A DNA stretch of 39,274 bases, taken from NCBI GenBank assembly GCA_947575235.1, contig CANPMT010000025.1:1-39274 (forward strand). Direction: 5' to 3'. This DNA is from an uncultured Porphyromonadaceae bacterium (GTDB lineage: Bacteria > Bacteroidota > Bacteroidia > Bacteroidales > Muribaculaceae). The notes under the pieces are model-generated. The model did no database searches. It worked only from the letters and a program-made list of their open reading frames with translations, and had not been told where the DNA came from. Shown here piece after piece: positions 26,657 to 34,500 of this stretch; the stretch's first letter is position 1; every line of letters begins with the position of its first letter. The position numbers were made by a program, and so were the translations under genes.

Positions 26657-26687
26657 TCTGTTCAAATACGAGTAAAATCTGTTCAAA
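26657..26687 (-). promoter_or_regulatory. Candidate operator for the PUL-2 hybrid regulator
   Basis: The 10-mer TCTGTTCAAA occurs twice on the plus strand, at 26657-26666 and 26678-26687, exactly 21 bp apart, with a weaker copy (ACTGTTAAAA) at 26688-26697. The spacing equals that of the PUL-1 operator but the half-site sequence is unrelated, as expected for a second AraC-type regulator with its own specificity. It sits in the 176-base gap between the GH43-like gene and the PUL-2 operon. Confidence 0.6.
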
Positions 26688-26758
26688 ACTGTTAAAAACG
26701 CCCCTGTATACATTTTTGGCGCGGATAGATACACATTTTTTGGGGGGAGAGGTAGGCT

Positions 26759-27784
26759 TCACTCCCCCTCGGGAGAGGTGAAGACGGGGAGCGACTTCTC
26801 CGACCATGATATACGGCGTGCCTTAATGGCGTGATGGGTGTGGGTTTCATCATCCTTGACACGGCATTGATATATCACCCAGGGGTGCTCGTCATCGTCA
26901 GAGGGTACGAGTGAGATGTTGGAGACCGCCTCTATACCGCTTTCCTCCGGGAAGCGGAAGAAGGGTTCAGGTTCCTTCACCCAGGAGGCGGGGTCGAGCA
27001 GGTCGTCGCCCACCTTGGCATAGAGCAGCCCGAGGGTGGTGAAGACGGTCCAGATTCCGCTGGCCGAGTATGCCACCACCACCCTCTTGCCGTCGGGCGA
27101 GAGGAGCACCTCGGGATTCTCGTTGACGAAAATCGGATAGGCAGAGCGCGACCCGTCGGGGTTGATCCATTGCCGTTCCCATTCATATTCGGGCATCGAG
27201 ATCATGACACGTCCCGACTTGAGAGTCCAGGGTGAGGCCATCTCCGCTATATAGATGCACTGTGTCTCGCTCTCGACGCGACGCTTCGGCCAGCCCGACC
27301 AGAGGAGGTATTGGCGGCCGTCAAGGATGAAGGTGGTTGGATGCAGTCCGAAATTCCATTCATCGTTGGTGATGATGGGACCATGTAGCTGCCAGGTCCC
27401 CTTCATGGGGTCGGGTGATGAATTCTCAATCACATAGAGCTGATGGGTGTCGGTGTTCGTACCGTCGTCAGCCTCGAAATAGATATACCACCGGTCGGCT
27501 ATACGGTGCAGTTCCGGGGAGTATATATCGGAGCTTACGTTGGCCGGGATATCGGTTATGACCTTATATTCACCGTCGGCGAGTCCCTCGACGGTAGGGG
27601 AGGCCCATATCTCCACAATACCTTTACGGTCAGATTCGAGAGTGAGGTAATACATTCCGTCATGAAGAACGGCATGAGGGTATGCCCTGTTCTCGAAAAG
27701 GAGCAGGTCAGAGCTGTTGCGGTGGGATGAGGAGCAGCCGGACAGCAACAGCGTCAGGAGTAAAATATGCAGAAGTTTTGTCAT
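26759..27784 (-). CDS. GH43-like lipoprotein with altered catalytic aspartates
   Basis: A 341-residue lipoprotein (lipobox Cys17, LLLSGCSSS) with the five-bladed propeller pattern of family GH43: AYPHAVLHDGMYYLT near the start, YSPELHRIADRWYIYFEA (about 89-106), LHPTTFILDGRQYLLWSGW (147-165) and NENPEVLLSPDG (221-232). GH43 enzymes usually have a base Asp in a DP motif in the first blade and an Asp before PxxF in the third. Here these positions look like Tyr35 and His148, while the acid Glu (probably Glu222) is kept. It may therefore be a GH43 clade with a different mechanism, or a glycan-binding pseudoenzyme. It begins 15 bases after the hybrid sensor stop, so it is probably expressed with the sensor rather than with the main PUL-2 operon. 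Confidence 0.75.
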   Translation of the reverse strand: MTKLLHILLLTLLLSGCSSSHRNSSDLLLFENRAYPHAVLHDGMYYLTLESDRKGIVEIWASPTVEGLADGEYKVITDIPANVSSDIYSPELHRIADRWYIYFEADDGTNTDTHQLYVIENSSPDPMKGTWQLHGPIITNDEWNFGLHPTTFILDGRQYLLWSGWPKRRVESETQCIYIAEMASPWTLKSGRVMISMPEYEWERQWINPDGSRSAYPIFVNENPEVLLSPDGKRVVVAYSASGIWTVFTTLGLLYAKVGDDLLDPASWVKEPEPFFRFPEESGIEAVSNISLVPSDDDEHPWVIYQCRVKDDETHTHHAIKARRISWSEKSLPVFTSPEGE

Positions 27785-27799
27785 GATCGGTAAAGATTA

Positions 27800-30700
27800 T
27801 CAGGATTCAGATTCGGCGGCGAACTGTTTCGGCACCATTCCGAACTTGATTTTGAAGCATTTGGCGAAATAAGAGGGGGAATCGAAGCCGCACATTGCCG
27901 CGACATCACCGATACGCACACCGCTCTTCAGCAGCGAAGCCGCGTGTTCAAGGCGGAAATTCTTGAGATAGTCGTTGGGTGAGAGACCGGTGAGGGCCTT
28001 TATCTTACGGTAGAATGTAGAGCGGCTCATATTGAGGTCGGTGGCAATATTCTCGATTGAGAAATTCTCATCCTGCACCTGGAGGGCAATCTTTTCGTTG
28101 AGAGCCTCGATGAAATCCGAGTCGGTCTGGCTCAGGAAGGGTGGACGAGTCTTCGTAATCGTGATCTCCGAGCCCTTCAGGCGGCGGTGATAATTCTCAC
28201 GGGTGGTGAAAAAGTTATCAATCTGGCGGTAAAGCTGTTTGAGCGAGAATGGTTTCTCGATATATATTTCAGCTCCGGCATCGAGAGCGTCGCCACGTGC
28301 CTCTGTCCCGGTCTTTGCGGTGAGCATGATGAAGGGGATGAATGAGGTGTCGGGATTCTCCTTGACCTTACTGCAGAACTCGCCGCCATCCATGACGGGC
28401 ATCATGAAGTCGCTTATTATAAGGTCGATATCGTCATGTTTCTCCAACATTTTCAGACCCTCGGCACCATTTGAGGCGCGGAGCACCTTGTGGCGTTCGG
28501 CCAGAGCCTCCCCAACCGAGGCGAGAAGCTCCGGATTATCATCGACAAGGAGGATAGTCAATTTCCCCTCAGGTGTTTCCGATTGCCCGGTTACCTCAGG
28601 CGAATCGAACATCTCGGTGGTGGCCACCTCTGTTTCCTCACCCCCCGAAGGGATTGTGAGCCTGAAAGATGCACCACCCTCATCATTGTTTGACGCGATA
28701 ATCTCGCCGCCGTGGGTTCCTGCAATCAGCTTGGCGTAAGCCAGACCGAGTCCGGTGCCGAGGTTTGCAGCCACATTGTCACCCCCGATCTGGTAATAAG
28801 TGTCGAAAATCTTCTCAGTCTCATTCTTGGGGATGCCCGAGCCGTCATCATCAACGGTAATCGTGAAGGAATCCTCGTTGCCGGTGAGCGATACGGTGAC
28901 ACGGGAACGTGCATACTTCATGGCGTTCCCTATGAGGTTCATAATCACGCGGTCGAGTTTCTCCGGGTCGACGGTAGCCATCACGTCCGGGGGAATATTT
29001 GTGAGGAGTTCCTTTCCGGTGGTGCTCATGGGGTGCTCAAACCTGCGGCAGATACGGTCAAGGAGGGCACTGATGTTGATGCGGCGTTTCACGAGTCGTA
29101 TCTCGCTGTCGGTTTCCGCTTTACGGAAATCGAGAAGCTGGTTTGTGATACCCAACAGATAATTCACATTGCGCTGCATCGAGTTGATATGGCGCGATTC
29201 AGCCTCAGGTGAGAATTTCCCGGAACGGATATTCTCGGCAAGTTGTTCAAGAAGTAGGTTTATGAGGGTGAGGGGGGTACGGATCTCATGCACGAGATTC
29301 ACGAAGAAGCGCACCTTAGTCTCATAAGCCTCGCGCTCCTTCTCTATACGCATCTCGTTGACTCTCATTAACGTGCGTTGGCGGATTTTGCGTCGCGAGA
29401 GTAGGAAGGTGCCGTAGGCTGCCACAAGCGCCACAAGGGCGTAGATTAGCCATGCCCACCAGGAGCGGTACCATGGGGGGAGGATCACAATCGCCATCTT
29501 ACTGATGTCGGCGTCAGAACCCGAATTGGGTTTCACGAGGAAGTTATACTTACCGGGAGCGAGCGCTGTGTAGGTGGCCTCGTCAGAGCCGGCCTGTATC
29601 CAGTCGCGGTCAACCCCTTCGAGCTTATAGTCATAGCGCACCTCCGGAAGGTCGCCTAAACGTTTGGCGGCCATATGGATGGTGAAGGTGTTGTTAGAGT
29701 AAGGAATCTCAATCTCATCGCGCATATACAGCAGCACATTCAGGCCGAGGCGGTCAAGCTCGCCTTCGCTATCCTCGAAATATGGGAAACTGAGAGCCTG
29801 GATATATGTTGCCGGGGTATGGTCAGACTCCTTCACCTTTCCGGGTGTGAAACCCCACACGGCGTTGTCATCGCCGAAGAGTATCCGTCCGTCAGGGAGA
29901 CGGCAGGTTGAATTCATAACCGGGAGCACGTCGGCGTTGGGGCGGTAGGTGTGGTAGGAGGGTTGGAGATGAGAGTCGATTTTCACCACCACCTCAGCCG
30001 TGCCCACCCAGATGTTGCCGGCGGGGTCTTCATTGATGAAAGATATGGGATGCTCACGCGGGATTGATATGTCAATAGCCTTGAAATCAGCTAAATCCTC
30101 ATCATAGATGAAAACACGTCCCCCTTGTGAGGTGGCCCAGAGACGGCCGTTGCTGTCGAGGAAGAGAGTGCTTACGCCACGTTTCCCTAATGTAGAGCTC
30201 TTGACCACCTGGAATCTCTCCTCAGGTTTCTCACGCACATAGAGAGTGTTGTCGGCCGAAGCTGTCCAGAGGCGACCGCTGCGGTCTTCGGCCATAGTCA
30301 CGAAAGGTGTGTGGCTTCCGATTTCGGTCACGGTGGGGAAATTGTCGGTGGTAGGGTTGTAACGGCATAGTCCCCAGCTTGTAAGTACGAAAATCTCATT
30401 ATTACAGGTGTGATATATACCGTTTATCTCATTGCTGGCGATTGTATAAGGGGCATTCTCATCGTAACGGTAGAATTTAGTGTCGGCCGTGGAGGGATGA
30501 TACACGATAAGTCCCTGATGGACAGTGCCAATCCAGAGACGGTCGCCGATAGCGGCTATTGCGTTGATGGCATATGGTCCACCGGGGAGAGATATGGGTG
30601 AGATCTGGCGGGTGGTGGTGTCGAGACGTTTCAGGCCCTGTTCAGTGCCGATCCATGCGGATACACCGTCATTTCCGGCGGCTATGGCCCCTACGATATT

Positions 30701-31732
30701 GCGGGTGTTGACCAGAGGGTCGATAATGCGGTGGGTGAAAGCTGCCGGACGGTGCAGCATGAAAGATATTGCCGAAGGGCTGACCAGGATAACCGACCCG
30801 TCGATATCAGAGGATACGTCGACCATACGGCTGTCGGCCAACGCTCCGTGTAGCGAAGAGTTGTCGAACTGCACACGGGCGCAAATCTTTGACTGAGTGT
30901 CAAATTCCCATAGACCGTTCTCAGTTCCCAAGAGGAGGGTCTGTTGTCCGGCCGGGATAAGGAGAGCGTTCACCACCCCCATGGCAGTGGGGAGAGGGTT
31001 ACGGGTGAGCTGTTTCAGCACGAGGTCATACTGATACAGTCCTGAACGGGTTGAGATCCAGATGACCCCCTGGCCGGAAGCCATTTTGATAGGATTCTTG
31101 TCGGTGACAAAGTCGGGGAGATGGTGTTGGCTCAGAAAAGTGCCCTCCGGGCTGAATACTTGAAAAAATCCGTCATGGGTCACGGTGAAGACCTGTCCGT
31201 TGTGTCCGACGGCCATATCGGAATAGAAAGAGCCGTGTCGGCTGTTCTGCGAGAGAGATTTGTCGTTGGTATTGAAAACGAATATGCCCTGTCCATGAGT
31301 GATTACCCAGATATGATTGTCGTCGACACGCATCATCTTCTGCACCGGTGAACTTACCGACACCCGGTATTTCGTCTTGTAAGGGAAAGGGGCTACGGTG
31401 TTGGAGGCACGGTTGAATATGAATAGGCCCGGGTTGGCTCCGAACCATATGTCATCGTCTGATTCAAAGAGAGTTGTGATATTGTATGCCTCGGTTGAGC
31501 GCACGGTGTTTGATGCGTTGTGGCAGACCGGCTGACCGTTGCCGTCATAACATGCGAGTCCGGTCATTGTGCCCACCCAGAGAAATCCGTAATGGTCGCG
31601 TAGAGCGCACACCGAAGTCTTGTCGCGGGCTATTGACGTGGCGACAATCTCTCGGAAACTTTCGGAAGCCGACGCTGACTGCGACACCCATGCGAGGGTG
31701 AAAATTATGAAGAGTAAGAGTCTTGTTGGCAT
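27800..31732 (-). CDS. Hybrid two-component system sensor/regulator of PUL-2
   Basis: A 1310-residue hybrid two-component protein. The signal peptide ends near SASAS. The periplasmic region is Reg_prop beta-propeller repeats (GFLWVGTMTGLACYDG, RLWIGTVHQGLIVYH, NIWVGTAEVVVKID) then a Y_Y_Y domain (YDYKLEGVDRDWIQAG). One membrane span follows at about 752-780 (WWAWLIYALVALVAAYGTFLL). The kinase has His815 in LVHEIRTPL and an ATP-binding GTGLGLAYAKLI motif. The receiver has Asp1108 in ISDFMMPVMDG, and the AraC-type HTH is at the C-terminus (VRIGDVAAMCGFDSPSYFAKCF). All functional residues are intact. It is transcribed with the GH43-like gene. The likely target is the direct repeat at 26657-26687. 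The sensed sugar is presumably an oligosaccharide of the PUL-2 glycan. Confidence 0.95.
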   Translation of the reverse strand: MPTRLLLFIIFTLAWVSQSASASESFREIVATSIARDKTSVCALRDHYGFLWVGTMTGLACYDGNGQPVCHNASNTVRSTEAYNITTLFESDDDIWFGANPGLFIFNRASNTVAPFPYKTKYRVSVSSPVQKMMRVDDNHIWVITHGQGIFVFNTNDKSLSQNSRHGSFYSDMAVGHNGQVFTVTHDGFFQVFSPEGTFLSQHHLPDFVTDKNPIKMASGQGVIWISTRSGLYQYDLVLKQLTRNPLPTAMGVVNALLIPAGQQTLLLGTENGLWEFDTQSKICARVQFDNSSLHGALADSRMVDVSSDIDGSVILVSPSAISFMLHRPAAFTHRIIDPLVNTRNIVGAIAAGNDGVSAWIGTEQGLKRLDTTTRQISPISLPGGPYAINAIAAIGDRLWIGTVHQGLIVYHPSTADTKFYRYDENAPYTIASNEINGIYHTCNNEIFVLTSWGLCRYNPTTDNFPTVTEIGSHTPFVTMAEDRSGRLWTASADNTLYVREKPEERFQVVKSSTLGKRGVSTLFLDSNGRLWATSQGGRVFIYDEDLADFKAIDISIPREHPISFINEDPAGNIWVGTAEVVVKIDSHLQPSYHTYRPNADVLPVMNSTCRLPDGRILFGDDNAVWGFTPGKVKESDHTPATYIQALSFPYFEDSEGELDRLGLNVLLYMRDEIEIPYSNNTFTIHMAAKRLGDLPEVRYDYKLEGVDRDWIQAGSDEATYTALAPGKYNFLVKPNSGSDADISKMAIVILPPWYRSWWAWLIYALVALVAAYGTFLLSRRKIRQRTLMRVNEMRIEKEREAYETKVRFFVNLVHEIRTPLTLINLLLEQLAENIRSGKFSPEAESRHINSMQRNVNYLLGITNQLLDFRKAETDSEIRLVKRRINISALLDRICRRFEHPMSTTGKELLTNIPPDVMATVDPEKLDRVIMNLIGNAMKYARSRVTVSLTGNEDSFTITVDDDGSGIPKNETEKIFDTYYQIGGDNVAANLGTGLGLAYAKLIAGTHGGEIIASNNDEGGASFRLTIPSGGEETEVATTEMFDSPEVTGQSETPEGKLTILLVDDNPELLASVGEALAERHKVLRASNGAEGLKMLEKHDDIDLIISDFMMPVMDGGEFCSKVKENPDTSFIPFIMLTAKTGTEARGDALDAGAEIYIEKPFSLKQLYRQIDNFFTTRENYHRRLKGSEITITKTRPPFLSQTDSDFIEALNEKIALQVQDENFSIENIATDLNMSRSTFYRKIKALTGLSPNDYLKNFRLEHAASLLKSGVRIGDVAAMCGFDSPSYFAKCFKIKFGMVPKQFAAESES

Positions 31733-31755
31733 TGTTTAAGATCGGTTAGCAAATT

Positions 31756-31763
31756 CAAAATTA
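31756..31763 (-). promoter_or_regulatory. -7 element of the PUL-2 sensor gene promoter
   Basis: The minus strand reads TAATTTTG (TAnnTTTG) with GTTG 20 bases upstream as a -33-like element. The start codon of the hybrid sensor is 24 bases downstream. A single TTGAACAGA (plus strand 31824-31832) further upstream matches a PUL-2 operator half-site in reverse orientation. Confidence 0.55.
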
Positions 31764-31894
31764 GTATAAAAAGTTTTATTCTGCAACTTTTTTGTGCAAT
31801 AGTTGTGAAGCAGGGTGTCAAAGTTGAACAGAGGGGAGGGGGAGACTGTGAATATGAGGGGGATAAGTGAACTGCGATAAGTGAATAGAGTCAT

Positions 31895-31990
31895 GTGAGG
31901 GATATTTTTTGTTTCGTCAGATGTTGTCAGATCACGACGGCTGATTCCAATGACGAGATGGATGTGGTTGGACATGACAACATGATTATG
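31895..31990 (-). pseudogene. Remnant of a REP-associated (Y1/HUH) transposase
   Basis: The minus strand encodes HVVMSNHIHLVIGIS (about 31946-31984), closely resembling the conserved histidine motif of RAYT/Y1 transposases (VVMPNHVHLL). An in-frame TGA lies four codons upstream of the motif's first Met-containing block. An adjacent frame carries a short segment (RHQFRADIIM) that could be the displaced upstream part. Nothing like a full-length transposase follows. It is best read as a small decayed fragment; the exact limits are uncertain. Confidence 0.4.
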
Positions 31991-32042
31991 TCAGCTCGAA
32001 ATTGATGTCTTTCACCTATTGTGGTTAGGTTCATTCTGCTTC

Positions 32043-32294
32043 TTACCAAAGGGCAACTTTCATTCCTCCGACAGATAGTTCGGCAGGGATACCAAGAGCC
32101 TTGAACGCTCGTTCGACAGTGCTGAATGTAAGGTTGCGGCCACTCTCAATCTTTGATACATGCGCACGCTGTACACCCATTCTTGCACGAGTTCTTCTTG
32201 TGTCAGGTCTTGATGAAGACGTGCCCTTTGATTGCTTCACCTGAAAATCAATAGCCTCAGGTAACATTATCAACCGAAAGATTTGTTTGTCCAT
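32043..32294 (-). pseudogene. XRE/HigA-type antitoxin gene with apparent compensating frameshifts
   Basis: The open frame encodes 83 residues. The C-terminal half (RMGVQRAHVSKIESG onward, through STVERAFKALGI to KVALW) is a clear XRE antitoxin helix-turn-helix of the kind found in Bacteroidales HigBA-like pairs. Residues 19-37 are nonsense in this frame. The other two frames supply the missing family sequence: GEAIK, then ARLHQDLTQEELVQ. Three single-base deletions in short homopolymers, near 32239, 32229-32232 and 32187-32189, would explain it and together restore the frame. The protein made, if any, would have a scrambled first half of its HTH. No toxin gene is found beside it. Sequencing error is an alternative explanation. 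Confidence 0.6.
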
Positions 32295-32314
32295 AACTGT
32301 TTAGAATTACTCTG

Positions 32315-32362
32315 CAAAGTTAACTCTTTCGTTCCAAATATGGAAACTCCAAATATGGAAAC
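32315..32362 (-). promoter_or_regulatory. Promoter and tandem operator of the XRE antitoxin gene
   Basis: The minus strand has TAACTTTG (32315-32322, exact -7 consensus) with TTTC 20 bases upstream. The -33 region and spacer are covered by a perfect 15-bp tandem duplication, TCCAAATATGGAAAC, at 32333-32347 and 32348-32362. Each unit holds a TCCA/TGGA dyad. Such sites are where XRE antitoxins typically bind to repress their own operon. Confidence 0.6.
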
Positions 32363-32574
32363 GACTTGGAAAATAAATTTATTTTGAAAAGAGGCCTACT
32401 TTGCGAGGGTCTCAATTAAGAGGGTCGTTAATCTTTTTTCAGAAATGGAATAATCTAATATGTTAATATGGGATTATGAAGTCTTAGGAACTACTCAGTT
32501 CCTTGACCTGAGAATAAGTAGAGGTTTAAAATATGATAAAAATATATAAAAGATAAATAAAGTATGTTAATTGA

Positions 32575-32606
32575 ATTGGTGGAGTGGTGTGAATAAGGTA
32601 AATTTG
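32575..32606 (+). promoter_or_regulatory. Promoter of the rightward glycosyltransferase operon
   Basis: ATTG (32575-32578), a 20-base spacer, and TAAATTTG (32599-32606, matching TAnnTTTG) form a good Bacteroidetes promoter. The glycosyltransferase ATG is 46 bases downstream. No repeat or operator-like element is evident at it. Confidence 0.55.
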
Positions 32607-32651
32607 AAAAATAATCAATAACAAGACATTCGTTAACCTTATATTTTTATT

Positions 32652-34496
32652 ATGCAAGCTTCAGAAATTAGATTCTCTATAATAATGCCTACTTACAATC
32701 AGGGTGCATTCATCTTGAGAGCCATTGATAGCGTAATTGGCCAATCTTATAAATATTGGGAATTAATCATAGTTAATGATGGAAGTACGGATGGCACTTC
32801 AGATTTAGTCAGACCATATTTGACTAATTGTAGAATAAAGTATGTGGAGAATGATGAAAACTTAGGATTCTGTGCATCTATTAATAAAGGAATAAACGAA
32901 GCGGAGGGTGATTATATAGCTTACCTGCCATCCGATGATTTCTATTATCCCGATCATTTGTTAGAGTTGTCAAAGATATTGGCTGATACATCTATCGTTT
33001 TAGCGTATAGTGGCATACGATATGATGAGGAAAATTCTGTGTATACCTTAAATTATAAGAACTGTGAAGGAGCTATTCCAGGTAATCCGTTGCAGTTAGT
33101 ACAGGTTGCTCATAAGAAAACAGAGGATCGATGGATTGAAAGGTACGAATGTGTGTCTCCGGATTTGTTTTATCTATTTTGGAGGAAGTTGTCAGGAAGA
33201 GGAGTTTTTCAAGGAACTGGAAAAATAACATGTGAGTGGACAAATCATCCATATCAGCATCATAAGATTTGCAGCGAGAAATTGGGTGGTGGATTAAATA
33301 TTTATCGTAAATATTACAATGTAAATTCTCCCATTGTATTTCGAGCATCAAGGTATAAGACTATAGATGAAAATTTATATGGTAAGTACTATGAAAATGA
33401 TGTTTGTAAACTCAAAAAACAAACGGGATTAAAAATTCTGCTTGTAGGTGAATTGGCATATCATGCGGAAAGAGTGTATGAATTAGAACGTGATGGTCAT
33501 ATACTTTATGGTTTGTGGTCTAATCCGAGATATGGTTATTCTACTATAGGCCCACTGCCTTTTGGAAATGTGATAAATCTTTCGCAAGATAACTGGAAAG
33601 AGGAAATTAGAGAAATTCAACCAGATATTATTTATGCCTTGCTTAGCACGGGAGCAATCGAGTTGTCACATGAGGTTATGGAATGGAATACGGATATCCC
33701 CTTTGTTTGGCATTTTAAAGAGGGTCCACATGAGGCTATGAAAGCCGGACTATGGAGTAAACTGATAGAATTATATTCTCATTCAGATGGAAATATCTTT
33801 ATTAATAAAGAAAATAAACTTTGGATTGATCAATTTATTCCTAACCAAGATAAACCATTCTTGTTGATGGATGGAGATATGCCATTGGTAGATAGCTTCA
33901 AAGATAATTTCTCCGAAAAGCTCTCTTCAATCGATTCTGATTTGCACACTGTAGTTGCAGGTCGTTTGGTTGGATTGTCAGTTGATGATTACTCTGTTCT
34001 TGCGCAGAATAACATTCATATCCATGTGTATAGTGAGAATACAACTGAGGATGATATGTTCGCACCGTATCTTGTTGTAGATAATAGGTATTTTCATATT
34101 CATCCACATTGTCCGCAAGAAAAATGGACTGAAGAATTCTCAAAGTATGATGCTGGATGGCTCCATTGCGTTGAGGCGAACAATAACGGATATATTCAAA
34201 GAATGACGTGGGGAGATATGAATCTGCCAGCAAGAATCAGCACCTACTTTGTAGCCGGAATACCAATGATTCAGAAGAGAAATGCAAATCAATTATATGC
34301 CCAAAGGAGTTATCTCAAAGAGTTGGGAGTTGATATTCCCTTTGATAATATTGATGAATTAATCATGCAATTAAAAAATCAAGAAGAGTTAAAAAAAGTG
34401 GAGTATAATGTGAGGCAACATAGGAAAGACTTTTGTTTTACAAATAATATGCCAAAATTATTGAAATTCTTTTATGAAGTCATTCAATCAAAATAA
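32652..34496 (+). CDS. Two-domain glycosyltransferase (GT2 N-terminus, GT-B-like C-terminus)
   Basis: A 614-residue cytoplasmic glycosyltransferase without signal or membrane segments. Residues about 5-245 are a GT2 GT-A domain with IIMPTYNQGAFILRAIDS, the nucleotide-binding VNDGSTDGT (41-49) and the DXD-like PSDDFYY (93-99). From about residue 268 (LKILLVGELAYHAERVYELE) a second, GT-B-like region begins, resembling GT4-type domains (IQPDIIYALLSTGAIEL, then GNIFINKENKLWIDQF and ARISTYFVAGIPMI). Such bifunctional enzymes usually add two sugars in succession to a surface glycan or a modified peptide. It is AT-rich relative to the PULs and heads an apparent operon with a LanC-like gene. The acceptor and donor sugars are unknown; the Glf at the operon end suggests galactofuranose could be one donor. 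Confidence 0.85.
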   Translation: MQASEIRFSIIMPTYNQGAFILRAIDSVIGQSYKYWELIIVNDGSTDGTSDLVRPYLTNCRIKYVENDENLGFCASINKGINEAEGDYIAYLPSDDFYYPDHLLELSKILADTSIVLAYSGIRYDEENSVYTLNYKNCEGAIPGNPLQLVQVAHKKTEDRWIERYECVSPDLFYLFWRKLSGRGVFQGTGKITCEWTNHPYQHHKICSEKLGGGLNIYRKYYNVNSPIVFRASRYKTIDENLYGKYYENDVCKLKKQTGLKILLVGELAYHAERVYELERDGHILYGLWSNPRYGYSTIGPLPFGNVINLSQDNWKEEIREIQPDIIYALLSTGAIELSHEVMEWNTDIPFVWHFKEGPHEAMKAGLWSKLIELYSHSDGNIFINKENKLWIDQFIPNQDKPFLLMDGDMPLVDSFKDNFSEKLSSIDSDLHTVVAGRLVGLSVDDYSVLAQNNIHIHVYSENTTEDDMFAPYLVVDNRYFHIHPHCPQEKWTEEFSKYDAGWLHCVEANNNGYIQRMTWGDMNLPARISTYFVAGIPMIQKRNANQLYAQRSYLKELGVDIPFDNIDELIMQLKNQEELKKVEYNVRQHRKDFCFTNNMPKLLKFFYEVIQSK

Positions 34497-34500
34497 AGCT

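Larger units (their letters stand above)
32295..32651. other. AT-rich intergenic region with divergent promoters
   Basis: No gene is seen in these 357 bases. They hold a leftward promoter with tandem operator-like repeats (32315-32362), a perfect 16-bp palindrome AAAATAAATTTATTTT (32370-32385), a 7-bp perfect hairpin AGGAACT/AGTTCCT (32486-32503), and a rightward promoter at 32575-32606. Composition shifts here from the balanced PUL DNA to the AT-rich island on the right. Confidence 0.6.

Noticed and set aside
31736-31975. A 79-residue intact transposase-like gene
   Set aside because: Only about 15 residues around the SNHIHL motif resemble the family; the rest is unrelated, so a remnant is the better call.
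32486-32503. Hairpin AGGAACT/AGTTCCT as an attenuator of the glycosyltransferase operon
   Set aside because: It lies upstream of the predicted promoter at 32575-32606, so it would not be in that transcript, and it lacks a U-tract.
32295-32651. A toxin gene partnering the antitoxin
   Set aside because: No open frame with RelE/HigB-like features exists in the gap or beside the antitoxin; the region holds promoters and palindromes only.
34474-34500. Longer LanC-like start overlapping the glycosyltransferase
   Set aside because: The ATG at 34501, four bases after the upstream stop, gives a better-spaced start; the extra nine residues add nothing recognisable.
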